A stretch of 64,000 bases of DNA from Durusdinium trenchii (lineage: Eukaryota > Sar > Dinophyceae > Suessiales > Symbiodiniaceae), in contig CAXAMN010003914.1 in the NCBI GenBank assembly GCA_963970005.1, positions 101,619 through 165,618 of the forward strand. Reading direction: 5' to 3'. The position numbers and the translations under genes were made by a program. Position 1 is the first letter of the stretch. Each line of letters begins with the position of its first letter. Below the pieces are notes generated by a model that saw only the letters and a list, made by a program, of their open reading frames with translations, was not told the DNA's origin and did no database searches. This document shows, in pieces, positions 22,516 through 32,391 of this stretch.

Positions 22516-23160
22516 ATGCAACGTCAGCCCCTGGCCCTCGGTGCTCTGTCAGGGTCCCTAGCATCCCTTGGGTGGCAGTTGCTCGGGGATTTTGGTGGAT
22601 TAGAGACCTCCTTACGTGATAGGCCTATTTTCGAGTGCCCCATCTGCCCTGGGCTATTCAGTGTAGGAATCGATCCATTTTCGTTGTGCCTTGGCATTCT
22701 GATTGGAGTTCTTTTGGTTCCTACGGCAGAAGCGATCTGGCTGATCAGAAGTCTGTGGGTATCTTTTCTGCGAAGGCAAGCTGCTCAACTCAGCCGTGTC
22801 ACTTGGCCACTTTATCGTGAGACCTGATCGTGCATGCCCACTAGAGCTGCTCAGCTGCGAGTTGAAGAACAAGTGCTTTATCTCCGTGGCAGAGTGCAGG
22901 GTCCTGGGTCACGTATCTGGTCTATGCAAGCCAGGTTTCCATCCGACTTTGTGTTAGTGTCTGGTGCAGCTTCTGATTTAGGTGGTTCGCACAGCAAATC
23001 ACACAAGCCAGTGAAGCCGTTTCTTGTCCATTTGGCCTTCAGGGATTTTGGTGCTCATTTGCTCGATCTCGTTCGCATCCACAAGGACCTTGCTTCGAAA
23101 GAGGGCACTTTGGGCCAGTCGATTTCCTTACATCCCTTCAAGACGCCTATTTTTTTGTGA
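22516..23160 (+). pseudogene. retroelement 5' ORF, membrane-type N-terminal region
   Basis: The first frame, 22516-22827, reads FECPICPG, then a strongly hydrophobic segment (FSLCLGILIGVLLVP) and WLIRSLWVSFLRRQ. This is one CxxC pair and one predicted membrane span. A frame change near 22830 leads to 22834-23160 (VEEQVLYLRGRVQG, FPSDFVLVSGAASDLGG). It stands where gag or its leader is expected. The function is unknown; coding by the element is inferred from position and frame. Confidence 0.5.
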
Positions 23161-23169
23161 AGTCTTCAG

Positions 23170-24924
23170 GTGTGTTCTTGTTGGAGGATCTCAGCCAGTA
23201 TGAGTGAAGAAGTGGCTGATGCCGCAGAGGACTTGGAAGGTGCCAAGTTGGCCCCTAGCGATCTCTCTGTGATCTCATCATCAGGAGAACCAGATTTTGA
23301 CTACCATCTCATTGCTTTTTGTGTCCCCAACGAGGGCGGAGAGACATTAAAGTTCCTTCGATTGTGGTTTCGGCCGTGACTTCAACCTTGCTTTTGGCGG
23401 TTCCCGGCTACGCCTGGAATCGGTTACTTCGAGAGAGAGAGAGAGTGCTTCCGCATCAGTGTCTCTCCAAAGTCAACTCAGTTTCAGCGCTTGCAGCGCT
23501 TGATCAGTCTAGGCATACTGCATCAGACGGAGTTTACTGTCGGATTTGGCTTGGGCTTTTGAAACCTCAGTTTGAGCCATGTTTGAACGCCGACGAATTC
23601 ACCCATCCCATCTTCCCCACAGAGGACGACCAGGAAAGGTATGTGCCTTATGCGCGCAGTCTGGTGGAACTCGCCGACGACTTCTACCATTTCCTCAGCG
23701 CAGAGTCTGGTGCTCCTCAACGAGAGCCCAAAGTTTCCCGGCCGGTGGCCCAACCAGATCTGAACCGCAGGATCGACAGCTTGGAGTCTGGGATGCACGA
23801 AGTTCTGAAGGTCCTTCAGAACTTGACCGCCCCCGCTCAAGGGACGACAACAAAACCCAGAGACCTCCCCGCTTCTCCGAAGCCTTCTATCTCCCTCAGC
23901 CTCGAGATGTTTATCCTGGCTTAGCTCCGCATGTTGTTCAATCTGCTTTAGCCACGGGCGTGACTCCCCAGCAGCTGACCGAGCTTTCTCAGATGGTGGG
24001 GAAGCAAAAACCGAAACTTCCCGAGCAAGGCTTAGCAATTCCAAAAGCCAAGAAAGTGGTCAACATCCTGGGCGAGAGCGACGACGAAAACGAAGTCGAA
24101 GCAGAACCTTCGGTTCCTCCAGATCCAACGGATCCTGTCAGCGCTTCTCTGGTCAAACTGACTTCCATTGTCGAAGTTCTCGCAGAGCAGAAGAACAAGA
24201 AGAAAGGACTCAAGCAGTTGCTGGAATCTTTAGACGATTCAAATCTGCATCAGGATCTCTCCTCTTCATCCTCTTCGAGTTCAAGTCGGAGGCATCCTGG
24301 AGTAGTAGCAACTCTGAAGAAAGCCCTCAAAGAGGGCCCCAACGAGTTGTTTTTACTGATGCAAGAAAGGATGCTCGTAGATTTTGGTGTTCCGGAAAAC
24401 GCTCCAGGGACTGGGTTGATCTCTCCGACTTTTCCATCATGGCTGGAACATCGGTCCCGCATTCCGAACCTAGCTTCTACGGTCAGGATGGCTTGGGCGA
24501 TCGCCGGAGCATTGGATTTGATGCAGCAGGATTGGTGGGCAGAAGCTCGTTGCAGACTCTTGCTCACCTTAGGTCAGCTCGACCAAGTTGCCAGCAGCAG
24601 AGGGATCCCTCGAAGAGCCACCTCCCTTTACTTCATTCAGTCGCCATGCCTTGCCAGATGCCGCAGAGAGCCAGGTTACCAAACTCTGGCCGGTCACTTG
24701 GGCAGACAGACGCCTTCATGCATCGTGTAAAGGAGTTGGACGACTTCGCAGAGAAAAGAATGAAACTTGGCAAGAGAGGAAAAGATCCGAACCCCTTGAA
24801 GAAACAACAAGAAGATTCCCAAGGAAAGGGAAAAGGTGCCGGGAAGAAGGGCAAGAACAAGAGCAATCAGACTTCAGCGCAGGAGGAGAACGAGTCCGGC
24901 GGGAATCCCGCCAACCAGTATTGA
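23170..24924 (+). pseudogene. gag-like protein of the retroelement, broken by frameshifts
   Basis: Consecutive + frames carry one protein-like trail: 23170-23379 (acidic, ISSSGEPDFDYHLIAFCVP), then 23560-23860 (YARSLVELADDFYHFLSAES) and 23880-24590 (VVQSALATGVTPQQLTELSQ; a Ser-run at about 24260-24290; MAWAIAGALDLMQQDWWAEA). A frame change near 24595 gives EEPPPFTSFSRHALPDAAES, and another near 24712 gives MHRVKELDDFAEKRMKLGKR with a Lys/Gly-rich tail to 24924. No CCHC zinc knuckle was seen. The basic tail could bind nucleic acid. The many frame changes show decay. Confidence 0.6.
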
Positions 24925-25149
24925 TCATAAAGAGTTTGACTGGTATAATTTCAGTGCATCATGAGAACAATGCAACTCAGGTTCCAGACGAACCTCCTTT
25001 TAGTGCTGGCAAATACTCAGTTCCTGGGAGTAAGGCTTCGACCGTTTGTCCGCGCCGGTGGTGGAATTCATGTTTTCGATTCATCCAGCGCAACAAGACA
25101 GATTTTGGATTATTTCTGAAGTCTTTTCATCGTCGTGCTGGCCATCCAG

Positions 25150-26698
25150 ATAGTTCTGTTAGCCCTCTAGACGCCAACTTTTGGCCTATGCCCCTCCCGT
25201 TCCCAGCTGTCCTGACTCGCCGAGAAGACAGGCAGGTTGATGATCGAGAAGAGATTAGTTTCAAGAAAGGCATCAACCTTTGTGTAGCTGCTCTAAACTG
25301 GCTCCATCTCAGGAGGCCGACCTCCTGTCCTGAAGCTCTTTGGCTGTTTACACCTTTGAAGCCTACTCAATGGCGCGTCGTCAGACAGATCGAGCGGTGC
25401 ATGTTGGCGTGGAAAGAAATTGATCCTATTACAGCTGAGGACATAGGCAGGTCAGCAGGTAAAGTTGAGAGCATCGAAGGAGCAGTTTCCCAGCTTTCTT
25501 TGTTTTTAGATTCCTGGACGGCTGATTTGATTTCCTCCCACTGCTACAGGTCCATGTTCCGCTTCCTCCAGATTCACACCTAGCAATTTTGCTCCGGGAC
25601 TCCAGAAAGTGTCAGCTGGGGACATCATCGGTCAGTTGACGCACCAAGCAATCGTTGTGGCTAAACCGATCGAAGCTGATAGACTCGAGTTTAAGGGCAG
25701 ACCAGCTTTTGATCCAGTTCCTTTTATGGATGAGCAATCGAGGGCTATTTTTGAGCGCCCACTTGATCAAGCTCTTCCTTTGTCAGAGACGAACCACCAG
25801 ATTCCACGTCTCCGTGTTCATGGCACGCGCGCTGAGGTTTGGAAGCTGCTCACCAAGCTTGATGAGTCCGGGCGCCTTGGACTGATTCCGAATGCTGAAG
25901 TTCATCGGGGCTTGCAAGCGGGATTATTCTGCGTCCTCAAAGACAGTTCTCGAGACCGCCTGATTTTTGATTCCAGGCCCTTCAACATCTTGGAAACCCC
26001 TCCACAGCGCTTCATCAAGGCAATGGGGGGCCGGCACCACTTTGACGGAGCTTCAAGTTCCTGCCGACTCCGTTGTTTTGAGCTCTGGAACGGGCGTGAA
26101 AAAATTCTATTATATATTCTTGTGAAGTATCTCATCAACGACTTGTTCGAAACTCTTTGTTGTTGACTGCGGTGCCTCATGAAGTTAGTTCTTTTTCTTG
26201 TTTTCAAGATAAGTTTTGGGAGAATCTAAGCCGCTGTTTTTGGACTTCGTACCCTTGCGATGGGGGACGCGTGTGCAGTTGAACTGGCACAGACCGCTCG
26301 TTGTGGCATCATGGTCCAACTTGGTCTTCTAAATCAAGACACCCTCGTATCCATGTGCTGTCCTCCCCCGAGAGGACCTCTCGGGTGTGGAATATATTGA
26401 CGACTTGCTGATTTTTAAAGAGATCATCGCCAGGAACTCTCTTCCTCTTGATGGACGGCAGACCTTGTCGGGGCGCTGGATGCAACGAGCTCTGGATAGA
26501 TATGTTGATCTGGATCTTAGTCCTCATCCTTCAAAGACCTTTATTGGTAGCGAAGAGTCTGAGATTTGGGGCACTCTCCTAGAAGGTAACCGTGGCTTTG
26601 TGCGAGCTTCTTTGAAGAGAGTCATTCCTAGTCTCTTTGCGACCATAGGTATTTTGAAGATTGGTGTCACGACAGTCAGCCTGTTAGACATTTTGTAG
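25150..26698 (+). pseudogene. reverse transcriptase of the retroelement, frameshifted
   Basis: The N-terminal extension at 25150-25490 includes FKKGINLCVAALNWLHL. The fingers motif LFCVLKDSSRDRLIFDSRP is at 25923-25980. After a break at about 26070 the palm resumes (GDACAVELAQTARCGIMVQL). One base further out of frame comes the catalytic YIDDLLIF with YIDD at 26393-26404, which supplies the two metal-binding aspartates of the YxDD box. The thumb-side sequence HPSKTFIGSEESEIWGTLLE follows to 26698, ending in TAG. The family is firm. At least two frameshifts and the terminal stop inactivate the copy. Confidence 0.8.
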
Positions 26699-26702
26699 GA
26701 TT

Positions 26703-27772
26703 TTGAAGGTGTGTTTTGAAGCGCTTCATCGCCAAGAATCACGTGGAGCCATCATTCGACTTTCACAAGCTTTGAAAGATGAGCTCTTCCTTTGTGCTGC
26801 ACTTGCCCCATTGGCTGCTACCTGCATTAAGGCATCCAACAGCCCCTGGCTCTATGAAAGCGATGCTTCAGGCTGGGGCTGGGCGGTTGTCAAAGCAGAG
26901 CTGCCTCAGTGGCTTCAGTCAGAAGTGCATCGACATCGGTTGACTAAGTCAGTTTGGAGTAGAATGCTTTCACCTCTCAAGACCATTCAAAGACTTAAAG
27001 GCATCCTTCCTCCTTCTGATGAACTTCCTGACGGTGTTGTTTTAGCTTCACACCCTCTTCATATTGAGCTGGCTTCTTCTTTGCAATGTCGGTTCGTTTC
27101 CACAAAGCCAGGGTTGCGCTGCACATCAATATATCGGAAGTCCGCAGCATGGTCGAAACCGAGAAAGCCGAAGCAAAGAGATCTTTTCCTTCACGCTTTT
27201 TCCAACTAAGTGATAGTCAAGTCGCTTTGGGTTGTTGGGTTAGAGGTCGTTCCAGTAGTTATGCCATCAACCAAGAGCTTCAACAAAGTCTTCCTTGGCA
27301 TGTAGGCTGTGGGATGATTTCAAACGCTGGTTATGTTCCAACAGAATTGAATTCAGCTGACGATCCAACGCGTCGTGTCAGAGTCCGAGATGTGGCCAAA
27401 CCACCATGCAACTGGACGTGGCCGCCCGAGCGCAGAAGTGTAGAAGATACTTTCGAGCTTTTCGACCGGTGGCTTAGAGGATATCAGGCCGATGTACTTA
27501 CAGTGTCAGGTGTTCCTGGTTTCGACGATTTGAAGCAGAGTTTTGAGGAAGGTTTTGTTTTGAGCTCTTCGCAGGGTTCGAGGGAATTTCTTCAGCGCAA
27601 TCATCGCGAGTGTTTGAAGAGACGACAGTCGAAGGCATCACAGGTCCTTCCCCTTCGACCAATGGTGGAGTCCTCTGTACAGGGGAACAAGCCCGAATTA
27701 AGTGCAAACATTGATGAATCCCTTGAGCAAGTGGGCAACGCAGATTTTCTTGATTTTGAGTCTCCACTGTGA
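26703..27772 (+). pseudogene. RNase H domain of the retroelement
   Basis: A DAS-type first active-site motif is present in LYESDASGWGWAVVKAELP (SDA at 26860-26868). A frame change falls near 27090-27190. The second half has FFQLSDSQVALGCWVRGRSS and NSADDPTRR at 27349-27375, matching the C-terminal 'N.AD.PSR' signature of RNase H in YR retroelements. A Trp/Pro-rich linker (NWTWPPERRSVEDTF) follows. The domain removes RNA from the RNA-DNA hybrid in element replication. It is broken by one frameshift. Confidence 0.75.
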
Positions 27773-27884
27773 GTTTCTCTGACCAAGGCTGCGTAGGAGC
27801 TTTTGTGCAGATTCCCAAGAAGTCGGTTTTTGATTCCTCGTTCAGCGGGCCGGAATCCTGGCTGGTGACCTCAAAGACGGGGGT

Positions 27885-28600
27885 ATTTAGGCCTATATTC
27901 TGGTCAAGGAGTAGCAAAAAGTCTAGTTGACTATGGACTATGCTGGGCTCTCACTTTTGAGATTGAAGACGGTTTGGACCAAGATCTTTCAGTACAATCC
28001 ACCAGGAAAATGACTTATTGATTTGATCCGAGCTAAACCTTTCTTTGGAGTAGGGTCAGCCTTGTTTTCTTATTCTTTCTCAAGGGCCGTCCGACCTCCA
28101 GTATGGTCACGAGCTGAACCCAGAGGCTTTGTTGTTTTGTTAGCTAACATGGAGCAGCGAATACATGACAACAACAGCCATTCGAAGTTTTGCGCAGATG
28201 TGGTCACTGAATTACTGGGCATTCGCCACTGGGCTGAGAATCCTGATTCAAGTTTTCTCTGGCTTCAACCTGAGTGGCAAGCTCTTGGGGCTGGGGATTT
28301 GTCGAAGAGTTTCAGACTGGACTACTGCAGACTGAATTAACCATGGAGAAAGAGAACGAATCTTCACAGACCTTCATCTCCAAGGTCAGAGCTTGTTTTG
28401 CAGTAGAGATCACAGGCATGTCAGACTATATAGTTGGACGGTCCAAGAAATACAAGACCCCAAAAACACGTGTTGCACAGGTCTATCCCAAACGACTGTG
28501 TTTGTGGCTAGCGACAGCAATGCTGATCGACTCTGGTCTTTTGCCCGAAAGGAAAAAGCTGGACGTTTCTGCAGCCGCCCGAGCGCAGCATAAGCGAATA
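27885..28600 (+). pseudogene. DNA-methyltransferase-like domain carried by the retroelement
   Basis: In changing frames one reads YSGQGVAKSLVDYGLCWALT at about 27896-27955, a glycine-rich loop like the AdoMet site of cytosine-C5 methyltransferases, followed by EIEDGLDQDLSV. Later come SYSFSRAVRPPVWSR at about 28065-28115, shaped like the G.PC.SFS.A block, and ENPDSSFLWLQPEW at 28239-28279. A basic segment with KTRVAQVYPKRLCLWLATAM follows. The catalytic Pro-Cys pair is not visible in this broken copy. Methyltransferase genes in DIRS-like and some dinoflagellate retroelements are known. Assignment here rests on motif shape only; the methyltransferase type is uncertain. Confidence 0.45.
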
Positions 28601-28767
28601 GGAGAAGCGAAGACACCAGGTCCTAGACGAAAGAAGTCTACTGTCAGAAGTGCATCTACACTCGATGAGGTTCTCTTGGTCGAAACATCCACTGAAGAGC
28701 TTGGTTTCAGAGTTTGGCAGTGGGGCCAATCGCATTTGGATGTCGAGACTTTTGAATCTTTGAGTGG

Positions 28768-29589
28768 ATGCCTGTTCACTCTACCTCTCCTGCTACATCT
28801 TTTGGACGCTGTAATGTCAGCGCGGTGACTCCATTTATCTTCTCCGACAGATCCTCACCTATGAGACCTGAGATTCGACCGCATCTTGGCATGGTTTGGC
28901 AACTAGTAAGTAAGTGGGAACTCCAAGAACCTGTTTCGCACCGGGTCCCCCTCCCTGCTGCCATTTACAGAGCCATGGTTTCTCTCAGCATCCTGTGGTC
29001 CTGGTTCCATGTGGCAGGAATTTTAGTTCTTGCTTTTGAAGGCATTTGCAGGCCTGGCGAAACTTTGAGAGCGAGCAGATGTGATCTTTTGTTGCCTTGC
29101 GACCTCCCAAATTAAGATCACACCACTGTTTTCTTAAAAATCCTGAACCCAAAGGGAAAGCGCAGAGGCATTGGAAGTGTTCAACACGCAAAAATTTGCG
29201 GCCTTGACTTCGCACTTTTCCTGGAGTATGTTTTTGGGGGATTGAAATCTGAAGATCCTTAGCTTTTAGGTTCTCCAGGCATGTTCAGAAGACGGTGGGA
29301 TTTGCTCTTGAGAGCTCTTGACATTCCTTGTGCAGTTGGTCTTACTCCAGCCTCATTGAGAGCTGGGGGAGCTGTCAAGTCTTACAGATCAGACACTCCG
29401 ATTCAGAACCTGACGTGGGACATACGGTTGAAGAATGTATATACCCTGCAGCACTATCTGCAGCAAGCCGAAGCTTTGAGTATTTTCCCTCAACTCCCCT
29501 ATTCTTCTCAATGCCAAATTCGTAAATGTTCTGCCCTGTTTGATCAGCTGATTCGAGAGCACAGGGCCACCCTGGCTGACAGTTATTAG
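28768..29589 (+). pseudogene. tyrosine recombinase of the retroelement
   Basis: The frame 28768-29115 includes SILWSWFHVAGILVLAFEGI, then CRPGETLRASRCDLLLP, with the first catalytic arginine at 29050-29052. After an interruption (29116-29280, stops), 29281-29589 reads GLTPASLRAGGAVKSY from 29338 and YTLQHYLQQAEAL at about 29437-29475. These are the LTxxSxRxGGA box with the second arginine and the HYLQ block that holds the probable nucleophilic tyrosine. This enzyme would recombine the circular element through the split repeats. The stop-containing gap between the halves makes it a pseudogene. Confidence 0.75.
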
Positions 29590-29651
29590 ATGGGGACGCG
29601 ACACATCTCCTTCGCCTTGCTTGGCGCTGTGTCTGGTCCCTTCCAATAGGC

Positions 29652-29827
29652 GGATGTGTTGGCTTTGCTTGGAAGACGACTGCAGCGCTTGACTTCTTTT
29701 TTTCAACACTTGGATGCAGTTCCTCCTTCACTACGCCAACCTGCTCGCTCGCCTTTTGTTGTGACAGTTAGACCAGACAGAAGCCTGGATGTAACAAGTT
29801 CAGAGCTGCAGAAGGAGAGCAAACATG
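29652..29827 (+). repeat. split direct repeat B1
   Basis: 176 bases from ggatgtgttggctttgc to gagagcaaacatg, repeated with few changes as B2 at 29884-30078. The last three bases (ATG) overlap the start of A2. Confidence 0.9.
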
Positions 29828-29865
29828 CTTCAAATGTTTTCTTGACTGACGCAGCCGTTCAGCCG
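29825..29865 (+). repeat. split direct repeat A2
   Basis: Identical to A1 over 41 bases. It is joined directly to B1, as expected for the internal circle-junction copy in split-direct-repeat elements. Confidence 0.9.
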
Positions 29866-29883
29866 CTCCCCCGCGGCCACCCT

Positions 29884-30078
29884 GGATGTGTTGGCTTTGC
29901 TTGGAAGACGACTGCAGTGCTTGACTTCTTTTTTTCAACACTTGGATGCAGTTCCTCCTTCACTATGCAGTTCCTCCTTCACTACGCCAACCTGCTCGCT
30001 CGCATTTCGTTGTGACAGTTAGACCAGACAGAAGCCTGGATGGAAAAAGTTCAGAGCTGCAGAAGGAGAGCAAAAATG
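29884..30078 (+). repeat. split direct repeat B2
   Basis: Copy of B1 with an internal extra copy of about 20 bases (atgcagttcctccttcacta) and a handful of substitutions. It ends caaaaATG, beyond which (TA)n host sequence begins. It marks the right end of the element. Confidence 0.9.
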
Positions 30079-30400
30079 TATATATATATATCTTTATATA
30101 GTTCTATAACAGCACCCTCCAACAGGTCACCAGTTGACACCTGTCAGGGCCTAACAACCCTCCAAAGGAGACGTCTTGGAGGGTGTAAGTGATAGATATA
30201 TGTATTTGTGTGTGTGAGTGGGTGCGATTAACTATTGTCAAGTGACAACTCTTAAAGATTCACAACAGCTCTTTGTCACTGTCTGTCACTTGAGTCGAGG
30301 AGCTTGAGAAATACGATGTGCCTTATTTCATGGCGCGGGCCTAGGGACTAGCAGCAAGAGGGATTGACGTAGCCAGGAAGCATATACTTCCTGGCATGGT
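30078..30400. other. flank of the retroelement, no gene
   Basis: Contains (TA)n at 30078-30100 and a ccaggaag-catata-cttcctgg palindrome near 30376. The segment accctccaacagg ... ctccaaggagacgtcttggagggt near 30115-30185 is partly self-complementary. No exon was seen. Confidence 0.5.
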
Positions 30401-30479
30401 TGGGCGGTTGCTCACGGCCTGTTCAGGAACCATACCCACATGCACATGACCACGTGCCGAGGTTAGAACGAAGATTGAC

Positions 30480-31898
30480 CTCGATGTGTGGAATAATAAG
30501 GAGGATAACCGAGTGGAGGAGGCACGTTGAACTCGTTGAATTCGAGTTTATCGACCCTGGAGCCTCCCTAACGGTCAGGCCGTTACTCTGAAGAACATCC
30601 GAGATGAGCTTGCTTGCCATGGCGCCAGGGTCCCTGGTGGAGCCCACATCAATGAGCTCACGATACTTCCAGCAGAGGATTCACTGAATTTGTTGAGTTG
30701 ACCATTATATACAAGTCACCGAGGTCAATCGCGTCTACTTGGTCTCCTCGCGCGAGCCCGACCGTTGGGCAGCCTGGTGACCAGTGAGACAGTGACCTTC
30801 AAATCGACGCGGACGTTGGATGTGGAGAGTACTGTCACGAAGGTCATGCCTCGGCCCCTTCTGTCAGGTTGAAACTCCTTATGACTCTGTGCATGATTAA
30901 TCTAGTCCCGACGGCGCGGGTCCGGTCGATGCAATTTGAGGTTATGACATGCCCGCGCTCTTGGCCGATGCTTTCCCTGGTGTACGGGATTTCCTGGATG
31001 CTAGCAGCTTCCTCTTCACAGGAGGTGGGTTCGTGATGATTCGTGCATATAGGACTGTAGCTCAAAGGCATGGACCTTTCTGTCAGAGACATTTCCACAG
31101 CTTTGTAGAAAAACTAGACCATGTCTTTGAATGGCCTCCTGCGCAACATACATGCCACCCCTTGCACACGTGTTGTCGCCTGTGATTCTACAGATTGACA
31201 TGTCAAGCGCCCCGCAGGCGAGTCAGATGGTTGGGGGGGAATCATGGTCAATGCCAGTTTTGTGGTTTGAACCTGAGCAAGCCAATTCTGAAGACCCGAT
31301 ACCATCCCAGAAGTTCACATTCGGACTATTGGCACTCAGGTCTGCCATCATTGCAGGCCTGGAAAACATTTTTTTGCATTGATCCATGTTTTGACGCTTC
31401 CGGGTTTCTTCGTGGTTTCGGTTCGGCTACGTCGCCACTTTGCGTCAGGAATACAAGGACAATGGCGCGATGCCTTGGAAGATCTGCCCCTAAGCTTGAG
31501 GGAAAGCGGGAAAACACTGGTAAATGATGATTTAAGGCGGTGGCTTACGCGCCTGTTGCTATATAGTGTGACAGAGTCATGCTGGATCAGGTCCACTAAC
31601 GGGGGTCAGCGGCCACCCCAAACCCAATTTTGAGCTCAATGGAAGACTTGGGAGGGCGGGGAATGCTGTCAATGTGTGTCAGTGAGTGTCAGGAATCCAA
31701 GCCTATTCAACGAGATATCTATTCATTTGATAGCTTATTAGACCCTTGCGGAGGCTCTACGTGGTGGACGGCACGGACGTTCACATCACGCGTGAGAGCG
31801 ATGGTCAAACCGCCTCCATTGCTCTCACAGAGCATGATGACAAGGTGCGCCTGGAGGGGTTTCAGATCTTTGAACTGCCGGAAGCTGGGTGTTTTTGA
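30480..31898 (+). CDS. unidentified + strand gene, last exon firm, earlier parts partly frame-broken
   Basis: The terminal exon 31742-31898 follows ttattag. It reads LRRLYVVDGTDVHITRESDG, then QTASIALTEHDDKVRLEGFQ, and stops at TGA. Upstream + pieces are 31449-31519 (GIQGQWRDALEDLPLSLRES, donor GTAAAT), 31191-about 31380 (acceptor gattctacag), about 30949-31020 (ALLADAFPGVRDFLDASSFL), and 30480-30860. In 30480-30860 three or four abutting frames give one continuous-looking protein (VELVEFEFIDPGASLTV / LKNIRDELACHGARVPGGAH / VNRVYLVSSREPDRWAA / TVTFKSTRTLDVESTVTK). Abutting frames without room for introns point to indels, from decay or assembly error. No family was recognised. Confidence 0.45.
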
Positions 31899-31924
31899 GC
31901 CAGACCGGGGTGTTTTTGGGGCAC

Positions 31925-32040
31925 ACGGGGGGGGGGGGCACAGAGTGGCGCCGTTACCGGGATTCTCCCCTTCTGTGTGCGCCCTGAAGCTTGAGTACAG
32001 TAAAGGATTAAAAAGAATATACAGGAGATCGCGGAGAATG
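31925..32040. other. G-run and short intergenic segment
   Basis: An 11-base G run at about 31930-31940 directly downstream of the previous stop codon. A run this long is error-prone in assemblies. No gene was seen. Confidence 0.5.
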
Positions 32041-32199
32041 TGCTGAAGATAGATGACGAGTGAAATCCAGTGAGGTTCTTTTCTTTCTCGGCTTTCGCTC
32101 TCAGCCCGCTAGGGTTGTATATATAGTTTCAAGACCTTCCATTTGCATGTGCCCATGCAGTGTATTAGCGAAAGCCTTCCACTTCCTTCTCTTCGCTGG

Positions 32200-32391
32200 G
32201 CGGCATGGCATCAGTGGCCACTTGCCGTGTCCGTTCCTACTTTGCTGACTCAATGCCTGCCTGACACCGACACAGGTGTGGTTGCAAGAGACCTGGTATA
32301 TCGACATGGCGTTCCTGACTCAGTTGTTATTTTGTTGCAGGACGCCATGTTGGCCACCTGTGGTCAGGACGCACCCAACCGAATAGGCTAG
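32200..32391 (+). pseudogene. possible retroviral-type integrase core remnant
   Basis: The frame reads GVVARDLVYRHGVPDSVVIL, resembling the 'VA..L...RHGVPD.I.SD' stretch of Ty3/gypsy integrases. The expected second catalytic aspartate (SD.G..F) is replaced by LLQDAM, and nothing recognisable flanks it. It is a short match and could be chance. Confidence 0.25.

Larger units (their letters stand above)
22468..30078 (+). mobile_element. tyrosine-recombinase retroelement (Ngaro/PAT/DIRS-type), frame-broken
   Basis: The element is about 7.6 kb. In + order it encodes a gag-like protein, reverse transcriptase, RNase H, a DNA-methyltransferase-like domain and a tyrosine recombinase. It ends in split direct repeats: A1 (22468-22508) on the left and B1 (29652-29827), A2 (29825-29865), B2 (29884-30078) on the right. 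No integrase or aspartic protease was found. Such elements copy through an RNA and integrate as circles by site-specific recombination, not by DDE integrase. At least six frame changes break the coding parts, so this copy is presumably inactive. The order gag-RT-RNaseH-MTase-YR is closest to PAT/Ngaro-like elements; class placement is inferred from layout. Confidence 0.85.

Noticed and set aside
23523..24213. Minus-strand frames of 74-173 codons inside the retroelement
   Set aside because: They are antisense shadows of the gag-like coding region and carry no domain.
24588..25140. First half of a 331-codon + frame as one protein with the RT
   Set aside because: The gag-like trail uses this frame only up to about 24712; then the protein-like reading moves to another frame. 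Only the part after about 25150 is pol-like.
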